Shown: positions 58,366 to 64,000 of the stretch, piece after piece | Layout: each line of letters opens with the position of its first letter | Numbering within the stretch: the stretch's first letter is position 1 | NCBI RefSeq assembly: GCF_965278975.1 | Contig: NZ_OZ257126.1 | Span: 1,240,001 to 1,304,000 of the forward strand | DNA: 64,000 bases | Source of the DNA: Ferrovibrio sp965278975 | Lineage (GTDB): Bacteria; Pseudomonadota; Alphaproteobacteria; Ferrovibrionales; Ferrovibrionaceae | Direction: 5' to 3' | The notes under the pieces: model-generated | Told to the model about the DNA's origin: nothing | The model's database searches: none | Seen by the model: only the letters and a program-made list of their open reading frames with translations | Made by a program: the position numbers and the translations under genes

Positions 58366-59589
58366 ATGCCTCGGCTGATGCTGCGCTCCCTCATAGCCGC
58401 GCTGCTGTTCTGCGCCGCCACCGCCGCGCAGGCGGCGGAACCCGTCCGTATCGCCTTCATCGATCCGCTTTCCGGCGGTGCCGCCGCCGTGACGCAGAAC
58501 GGCCTCAACCATTTCCGCTTCATGGCCGAGCGTCTGAGCAAAGACGGGCGCAGCTACGAGATCGTCGCCTATGACAACAAGCTGAGCCCGCAGGAAAGCA
58601 TCGTCGCGGCACAGAAGGCGATTGATGCCGGGATTCGTTTCATCGCCCAGGGCAACTCCTCCGCCGTGGCCGCAGCCCTGGTGGATTTCCTGGAGAAGCA
58701 TAACGAGCGCAACCCGGACCGGCAGGCCTTGCTGCTGAATTACGCCGCCATCGATCCGGCGCTGACCAACGACAAGTGCAGCCCCTGGCATTTCCGCTGG
58801 GATGCCCATGCCGATATGAAGATGCAGGCGCTGACCGACTTCATCAAAGCCAGGCCGCAGGCGCGCAAGCTCTACCTGATCAACCAGGATTATTCCTTCG
58901 GCCAGGCGGTGCGCAAATCGGCGCTGGACATGCTGCAGGCGAAGCGGCCGGATCTGCAGATCGTCGGCGACGAACTGCACCCGATGGCCAAGATCACCGA
59001 TTTCGCGCCCTATGTGGCAAAGATCAAGGCCAGCGGCGCCGACAGCGTGATCACCGGCAACTGGGGTTCGGACCTGGCGCTGCTGCTGAAGGCGGCGGCC
59101 GATGCCGGCTTGCAGGTCGACTGGTACACCTATTATGCCAGCGGCATCGGCAGCCCGACGGCGATCCGCCAGACCGGGCTGGCGCACCGCGTGTTCGCCA
59201 GCATCGAAGGCCATGCCAATCATGCGCAAGCCGACAGCGACGGCATCGAGACCGCCTACCGCGCCCGCTTCGGCGGCAGCTTCAACGTGCCGCGTATCCG
59301 CGCCCTGATGGACATGCTGGATGCCGGCATCAATAAAGCCGCCAGCACCGAGCCGAAGCGCGTTGCCGCCGCCCTTGAAGGCATGCGCTACCGCACGCTC
59401 TACGGCCAGCCGGCAACCATGCGCGCCGCCGACCACCAGCTGTTGCAGGACCTGGAAATCGCTTCCTTCGGCCCGCTGGAAGGCGGCATGAAATTCGACG
59501 AGGAAAGCACCGGCTGGGGCTGGAAGACGCAAGGCGTGATCAAGGCCGACGCCACCGCGCTGCCCACCACCTGCAAGATGGCGCGGTAG
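58366..59589 (+). CDS. Branched-chain amino acid-type ABC binding protein (copy 1)
   Basis: 407 aa from the ATG at 58366. Signal peptide to about AAQAAE. The LivK-like type I fold shows VRIAFIDPLSGGAAAVTQNG, DNKLSPQESIVAAQKAIDAG, VDWYTYYASGIG and the conserved GADSVITGNWGSDLAL. It is closely paralogous to the gene at 62281; long stretches of protein and even DNA are identical. It starts 2 bp after the kinase gene, and no permease follows directly, so it may work with the permease genes at the end of the window. Confidence 0.9.
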   Translation: MPRLMLRSLIAALLFCAATAAQAAEPVRIAFIDPLSGGAAAVTQNGLNHFRFMAERLSKDGRSYEIVAYDNKLSPQESIVAAQKAIDAGIRFIAQGNSSAVAAALVDFLEKHNERNPDRQALLLNYAAIDPALTNDKCSPWHFRWDAHADMKMQALTDFIKARPQARKLYLINQDYSFGQAVRKSALDMLQAKRPDLQIVGDELHPMAKITDFAPYVAKIKASGADSVITGNWGSDLALLLKAAADAGLQVDWYTYYASGIGSPTAIRQTGLAHRVFASIEGHANHAQADSDGIETAYRARFGGSFNVPRIRALMDMLDAGINKAASTEPKRVAAALEGMRYRTLYGQPATMRAADHQLLQDLEIASFGPLEGGMKFDEESTGWGWKTQGVIKADATALPTTCKMAR

Positions 59590-59603
59590 CAAAAACAATA
59601 GTC

Positions 59604-59868
59604 GTCATCGCCGGGCTTGGCCCGGCGATCTCAGGCCATACGGCGAAAGATGCCCGGATCACTGTAAGCGCGCGAACGCCTAGCGGCGTTCGTGGGCGCA
59701 CAGGCCCGAAGGGCCTCGGCGGGCATGACGAGGATTGAGTTGATCCGTCATGGCCCGGCTTGGCCGGGCCATCCACGCGTTATTGTCTTTACCTTTTTCC
59801 TGTCATGCCGGCGAAAGCCGGCATCCCATTTTGCAATGAAATGGGATCCTCGCTTCCGCGAGGATGAC
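59604..59868. repeat. Composite palindromic repeat, copy 7 (three units, with nested module)
   Basis: Unit a (59604-59729) starts with GTCATCGCCGGGC and contains the nested module at 59662-59716. Unit b (about 59746-59774) is the GTCATGGCCCG hairpin variant. Unit c (59802-59868) is a simple-form unit. This is the largest cluster and fills the gap between the first binding protein gene and the convergent GntR gene. Confidence 0.87.
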
Positions 59869-59892
59869 AAAAAGGGAATGACGTGGAACGCC

Positions 59893-60684
59893 CTATTCCG
59901 CCGCGCTGCGGCTGGCGCTTTCACGCATGCGGGTGGCATCCAGCAGCACGGAATCGAGCGGCTGGTTGAGATCGCGGCCGCCGAGTTCGAAGCCCTTGCG
60001 CCAATCGTTGAGATGGCGCCGGGTCCACAGCTTGCCGAGTTCGACATCCTTGTCTTTCAGCGACTGCACCAGCATGCGGTGCGCCTGGATCAGGCGTTCG
60101 GCGCCATGGCTGATATCGCCGACCACCAGTTCGGTGACCGAATAGATCAGCATGTTGGACGGCTCGCGCGCCAATTGCAGCACGCGATTACCGCTGGCCT
60201 CTTCCAGCAGGATATGGAATTCGCCATCCAGCTCGCCGACCCGGGCCGGATCATGCTTGGCGGCTTCGGTCTCGGCGATGTTGCGTTCCAGCCGCTCGAT
60301 CAGTTCCGGCGTGGCGCGGTTCATCGCCAGCTCGAACGTGGCGAGGCCCAAGGCCATGGTGGCTTCCCACAATTCCAGGAAGCTGACCTGATGCAGGATC
60401 AGCGCCCGGCTGACACGGGTGGAAAGCTTGTCGTAATGCGGCAGGCCGACGATCAGGCGGCGGCTGGGATCGCGGCGGATCAGGCCGCCCTGCTCCAGCA
60501 GGCGGATGCCTTCGCGCACGGTGGAGCGGTTGACGCCGAACTGCTTGACCAGTTCGGCCTCCGTGCCCAAAGCCTCACCCGGGCGCAGCCGGCCGCTGAC
60601 GATCTCCTGCTCGATCATCTCGGCCACGCGCTGATACGCCGGTATGTTGCTGATGCGCGGAAAGCGCTCGCCCTGCTGCGACAT
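59893..60684 (-). CDS. FadR-subfamily GntR transcriptional regulator (FCD domain)
   Basis: 263 aa from the ATG at 60684. The winged helix (YQRVAEMIEQEIVSGRLRPG, LVKQFGVNRSTVREGIRLLEQ) precedes a C-terminal FCD domain (about 100-245; LDGEFHILLEEASGNRV has the metal-binding Asp/His). It is divergent from a beta-lactamase-family gene whose -10 region carries a perfect FadR-type GntR operator. The effector is unknown, possibly an organic acid. Confidence 0.92.
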   Translation of the reverse strand: MSQQGERFPRISNIPAYQRVAEMIEQEIVSGRLRPGEALGTEAELVKQFGVNRSTVREGIRLLEQGGLIRRDPSRRLIVGLPHYDKLSTRVSRALILHQVSFLELWEATMALGLATFELAMNRATPELIERLERNIAETEAAKHDPARVGELDGEFHILLEEASGNRVLQLAREPSNMLIYSVTELVVGDISHGAERLIQAHRMLVQSLKDKDVELGKLWTRRHLNDWRKGFELGGRDLNQPLDSVLLDATRMRESASRSAAE

Positions 60685-60737
60685 GGTGGTTTCAGTTCCC
60701 CCAGCACCCCTGGATAAGCCGCTTGAATCAGGCCCCC

Positions 60738-60766
60738 TTGACGCGCCCTCTGCTTTGTCCGACAAT
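60738..60766 (+). promoter_or_regulatory. Promoter of the serine-hydrolase gene
   Basis: TTGACG (60738-60743), a 17-bp spacer and GACAAT (60761-60766) form a good sigma-70-type promoter about 50 bp before the ATG at 60818. Its -10 overlaps the GntR operator. Confidence 0.65.
60755..60765. promoter_or_regulatory. Probable operator of the adjacent GntR regulator
   Basis: TTGTCCGACAA matches the FadR-type GntR operator pattern TNGTNNNACNA at every fixed position. It overlaps the -10 of the serine-hydrolase promoter and lies 70 bp upstream of the divergent gntR start, so binding would block both. Confidence 0.75.
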
Positions 60767-60817
60767 CCCACAAATAAGGCGTTCAAGCAAATGAAACGCC
60801 ATTTGGGAGGAAATACG

Positions 60818-62152
60818 ATGCAGCGTTATGGCCTGCCGCGTCAATTCGCGCGGCACAGGACGACCGGCTTTGTTGGCCGCTTTCTCGCTTCAACCTCCCT
60901 CCTGGCCGCAGCCCTGCTGCTGGCTCTGCCGGTACTGGCCGCCGAGGCACCCGCCGAACTGGCGCGCGAAAAGCCGGAAGCCTTGGGCTTTTCCTCGGCC
61001 AAGCTCGGCGCGATTTCCACACGCATCAAGAAGGATGTAGCCGACGGCACCATCCCAGGCGCGGTATTGCTGATCGCGCGGCACGGCAAGGTTGCCTATT
61101 TCGAAGCCATCGGCCAGCAGGACCCGCAGGCCAAGATCCCGATGGCGAAAGACAGCATCTTCCGCATCTATTCCATGACCAAGCCGATCACCAGCGTGGT
61201 GGCGATGCAGCTGGTGGAAGAAGGCAAAGTCACCATCGGCGACCCCGTCGCCCGCTTCATCCCGAGTTTCAAGGACGCCAAGCTGGGCGTGGAAAAGCCG
61301 GGCGCCGACGGCAAGATGGTGCTGGAGCTGGCACCGGCACGGCCCGCCAGCGTGCAGGACCTGCTGCGCCATTCCGCCGGCATCACCTATGGCTTCTTCG
61401 GCGATACGCTGCAAAAGCGCGCCTATCGTGAGAGCGTGTCACTGAGCACCAATATCGACAACGCGGAATTCGCCGACCGCATCGCCAAGCTGCCGCTCGG
61501 CTACCAGCCCGGCACCACCTGGGATTACGGCTACAATACCGATGTGCTGGGCCGCGTGATCGAGGTGGCCGATGGCAAGCCGCTCGGCCAGTCGATGCAG
61601 CAGCGCGTGTTCAACCCGCTGGGCATGAAGGACACGGCTTTCTATGTGACCGACGCGGCGAAGCAGAAGCGCGTGGCGGAACCTTTCGCCAATGACCGCA
61701 ATATCGGCCTTGATGCCGATTTCTTCGATCCGCGCCAGGCAGCGAAGTGGGAATCCGGCGGCGGCGGCCTCACCGGCACGGCGATGGATTACGCCCGCTT
61801 CCTGCAGATGATGCTGAACAAGGGCAGCTTCGCCGGCAAACGCTATCTCAGCCCGGCGACCGTCAGCTTCATGACCGCCGACCATATGGGCGACAGCGTG
61901 AAGCCCGGCCCGTTCTACCTGCCCGGTATCGGCTATGGCTTCGGCCTCGGCTTCGCCGTGCGCAAGAGCGACGGCGTGTCGCCGCTGCAGGGCTCGGCCG
62001 GCGAATATAACTGGGGCGGCGCCGGCGGCACCTATATGTGGGTGGACCCGAAGCAGAATCTGTTCGTGGTGTTCATGATGCAGTCGCCGAAGCAGCGCGT
62101 GGTCTATCGCAGCCTGCTGCGCGACATGGTCTATGGCGCCATGACCAAGTGA
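60818..62152 (+). CDS. Serine hydrolase of the beta-lactamase / class C family
   Basis: 444 aa from the ATG at 60818, chosen because GGGAGGAAA lies 5 nt upstream; an ATG at 60791 is in frame but weaker. Signal peptide to about LPVLAAEA. The nucleophile motif is S-x-x-K in YSMTKPI and the Tyr motif is Y-x-N in YGYNTD. The third box is probably NWGGAGGT. It resembles esterase EstB and class C beta-lactamase-like proteins; antibiotic hydrolysis is not implied. The promoter is under the GntR operator. Confidence 0.9.
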   Translation: MQRYGLPRQFARHRTTGFVGRFLASTSLLAAALLLALPVLAAEAPAELAREKPEALGFSSAKLGAISTRIKKDVADGTIPGAVLLIARHGKVAYFEAIGQQDPQAKIPMAKDSIFRIYSMTKPITSVVAMQLVEEGKVTIGDPVARFIPSFKDAKLGVEKPGADGKMVLELAPARPASVQDLLRHSAGITYGFFGDTLQKRAYRESVSLSTNIDNAEFADRIAKLPLGYQPGTTWDYGYNTDVLGRVIEVADGKPLGQSMQQRVFNPLGMKDTAFYVTDAAKQKRVAEPFANDRNIGLDADFFDPRQAAKWESGGGGLTGTAMDYARFLQMMLNKGSFAGKRYLSPATVSFMTADHMGDSVKPGPFYLPGIGYGFGLGFAVRKSDGVSPLQGSAGEYNWGGAGGTYMWVDPKQNLFVVFMMQSPKQRVVYRSLLRDMVYGAMTK

Positions 62153-62280
62153 TCGATGCATCAAGCAATCACGGAGTAACGCGTATCGAGGAGTGACCGG
62201 CATTTCCTGCGCAACAGCAGGGGATCGGCGAACCGCCCGCTGACGGCGCGGCGCCGCGACATAAAAAGATGGAGGAAACG

Positions 62281-63531
62281 ATGGCTGTGGTAGGTAAAGT
62301 ACTTGCGCCGGCGTTACTCGGCGCAGTCGCGCTGACTTTGGCGGCATTGCCAGCACAGGCGCAGGTGAAGATCGCCTATATCGATCCGCTCTCCGGCGCC
62401 ATGGCACCGATCGGCGAAGGCGGCGTGAAGCATTTCAACTTCATGATCGACCGCATCAACGCCAAGGGCGGCGTGAACGGCCAGAAGCTGGAACTGGTCA
62501 CCTACGACAACAAGCTCTCCCCGCAGGAAAGCATCGTCGCGGCGCAGAAGGCCATCGATGCCGGCATCCGCATCATCACCCAGGGCAATGGCTCGGGCGT
62601 GGCCGCCGCGCTGATCGACTTCGTCAACAAGCATAACGAGCGCAATCCCGGCAAGGAGGTGGTCTACCTCAACTATGCCGCCGTGGATCCGGCCTTCACC
62701 AACGACAAATGCAGCTACTGGCATTTCCGCTGGGATGCCCATGCCGATGTGAAGATGGCGGCGCTGACCAGCTACATGAAGGACAACCAGAAGATCAAGA
62801 AGGTCTACCTGATCAACCAGGATTACTCTTTCGGCCAGGCGGTGCGCAAATCCGCCACCGACATGCTGAAGGTGAAGCGCCCCGATGTCCAGATCGTCGG
62901 CGATGAACTGCATCCGCTGGCCAAGGTGACCGACTTCTCGCCCTATGTGGCCAAGATCAAGGCCAGCGGCGCCGACAGCGTGATCACCGGCAACTGGGGT
63001 TCGGATATCGCGCTGCTGCTGAAAGCCGCCGCCGATGCCGGCCTGCAGGTTGACTGGTACACCTATTATGCCGGTGGTGCCGGCGGCCCGACCGCGATCA
63101 AGCAGACCGGCCTGAAGGACCGCGTCTATGCCATCGTCGAAGGCGGCCCGAACCATATGGAAGGCGGCAACCAGGCTTTCGAGGAAGAGTTCCGCAAGAA
63201 GGCCAATATGGGCGTGTGGTATCCGCGCGTGCGCAATCAGATGGAAATGCTGGCGCGCGCCATGAACGAGGCCAAGTCCAACGACCCGAAGGTGTTCGCC
63301 GAGAAGCTGCGCGGCATGAAGTACACCAACATCTACGGCTCGGCCACCTACATGCGCGCGGAAGACCATCAGTTCTTCCAGGACATGTTCATCGAGGTGT
63401 TCACGCCCGTAGCCGAAGCCAAGCTGAAATATGATGAGGAAGGCACCGGCTGGGGCTGGAAGACAGCCGCGACGGTGAAGATGGCCGATACCGACGTGCC
63501 GACCACCTGCAAGATGGCAAAGCCGAGCTGA
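62281..63531 (+). CDS. Branched-chain amino acid-type ABC binding protein (copy 2)
   Basis: 416 aa; GGAGGAAACG precedes the ATG. Signal peptide to about LPAQAQ. KIAYIDPLSGAMAPIGEGGV, DNKLSPQESIVAAQKAIDAG, GADSVITGNWGSDIAL and VDWYTYYAGGAGG are shared with copy 1, but the N- and C-terminal halves diverge enough for a different ligand. A livH-type permease gene starts 78 bp downstream, so this is the binding protein of that ABC operon. Confidence 0.93.
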   Translation: MAVVGKVLAPALLGAVALTLAALPAQAQVKIAYIDPLSGAMAPIGEGGVKHFNFMIDRINAKGGVNGQKLELVTYDNKLSPQESIVAAQKAIDAGIRIITQGNGSGVAAALIDFVNKHNERNPGKEVVYLNYAAVDPAFTNDKCSYWHFRWDAHADVKMAALTSYMKDNQKIKKVYLINQDYSFGQAVRKSATDMLKVKRPDVQIVGDELHPLAKVTDFSPYVAKIKASGADSVITGNWGSDIALLLKAAADAGLQVDWYTYYAGGAGGPTAIKQTGLKDRVYAIVEGGPNHMEGGNQAFEEEFRKKANMGVWYPRVRNQMEMLARAMNEAKSNDPKVFAEKLRGMKYTNIYGSATYMRAEDHQFFQDMFIEVFTPVAEAKLKYDEEGTGWGWKTAATVKMADTDVPTTCKMAKPS

Positions 63532-63609
63532 AGCCGCGTAGAATGGCGGCGGCATGATCAGCCGCCGCCATTTCCGCCGCTGCTGTTATTCGTTCCGGGG
63601 GGATCGGCC

Positions 63610-64000
63610 TTGCTTGAACTGGTGGTGTTTTCGACGCTGAACGGCGTGCTCTACGGCATGCTGCTGTTTCTCCTGGCCTCCGGCCTCACCTTGATCTTCT
63701 CCATGATGGGCGTGCTGAACTTCGCCCATGCCAGCTTCTACATGCTGGGCGCCTATTTCGGCTTCCAGCTCAGCCAATGGCTGAATTTCTGGGTCGCGCT
63801 GATCGCCGCCCCCGTGCTGGTCGGCCTGATCGGCGCCGGCGTCGAACGCTGGGGCTTGCGGCTGGTGCACAAGCACGGCCATGTCGCCGAATTGCTGTTC
63901 ACCTTCGGCCTCGCCTTCGTGATCGAGGAAATGGTGCAGATGATCTGGGGCAAGCTGCCGGTGGATTACCGCGTGCCGCCGCTGCTGGATTTCTCGGCCT
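63610..64000 (+). CDS. livH: LivH-type ABC permease (3' end outside window)
   Basis: 130 codons are seen from a TTG at 63610 (GGGGGGAT upstream), without a stop. TLNGVLYGMLLFLLASGLTL, MMGVLNFAHASFYMLGAYF, the NFAHxxF signature and the segment FTFGLAFVIEEMVQMIWGKL are typical of branched-chain amino acid permease LivH. At least four membrane helices are in view. It follows the binding-protein gene by 78 bp and presumably continues with livM, livG and livF beyond the window. Confidence 0.88.
   Translation, partial: MLELVVFSTLNGVLYGMLLFLLASGLTLIFSMMGVLNFAHASFYMLGAYFGFQLSQWLNFWVALIAAPVLVGLIGAGVERWGLRLVHKHGHVAELLFTFGLAFVIEEMVQMIWGKLPVDYRVPPLLDFSA

Noticed and set aside
19625..59868. Possible CRISPR array made of the palindromic repeats
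   Set aside because: Copies are kilobases apart, not regularly spaced, and there are no cas genes. They are dispersed intergenic palindromes.

Overview
The window is about 64 kb of GC-rich, densely packed bacterial chromosome with short gaps and many 4-bp start/stop overlaps. The gene set points to an alphaproteobacterium, probably Rhodospirillales-like: an irr-type Fur regulator divergent from fabA-fabB-fabI, an Irr-type operator (ICE box) before a rubrerythrin operon, a sigma-F/NrsF/bufferin locus of the Caulobacter type, bactofilin, a SirB1-family protein and group III truncated hemoglobin. The genus cannot be told from the sequence alone. I see no rRNA, phage, transposase, integrase or CRISPR array. 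One tRNA (Ala, anticodon CGC) is present.

Layout. 1-1812: the 5' part of a membrane PAS-histidine kinase. 2093-5413: fabI, fabB and fabA, with irr divergent. 5417-8097: an Irr-box promoter and a rubrerythrin / Fe-S protein / DUF3501 operon. 8191-10885: a small membrane protein, a PPOX flavoprotein, truncated hemoglobin and a membrane protein, with NsrR and NsrR-like boxes. 10861-13904: SH3 protein, cobH, a HupE-type transporter, and a receiver / Hpt-like pair in which both phosphotransfer residues appear lost. 14123-19596: LpoA-like lipoprotein, rsmI, yraN, BON lipoprotein, SirB1-family protein and gshB. 19830-25351: racemase-family enzyme, ECF41 sigma factor with a carboxymuconolactone decarboxylase-like gene, thioesterase, EamA transporter, hydrolase and LysR. 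25547-27355: folD, DUF167, yggT and tRNA-Ala. 27582-31686: PRPP-synthetase-like gene divergent from an archaeal-type AMP-phosphorylase-like gene joined to a beta-CASP nuclease-like gene. 31693-35517: a bufferin operon (bufA-bufB-bufC-doxX) divergent from its presumed ECF sigma factor and NrsF-type anti-sigma factor.

35591-64000 is mostly metabolic and transport genes: metallo-beta-lactamase-fold hydrolase, binding proteins, M81 peptidase, FAD enzymes, a chemoreceptor, RNase T2, nth with an overlapping PIN gene, an FMO / epimerase / BASS transporter operon, bactofilin, amidase, an adenosine-kinase-like gene, and two paralogous branched-chain amino acid-type binding proteins flanking a GntR regulator and a serine hydrolase. 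The last gene, a livH-type permease, runs off the end.

Regulation is unusually legible. I could read probable operators or alternative-sigma promoters for Irr, NsrR, ECF41, the sigma-F-like factor and the FadR-type GntR regulator, each beside the regulator's own gene. Seven intergenic copies of a composite palindromic repeat are scattered from 19.6 to 59.9 kb, and three of them carry the same nested module of about 55 bp.
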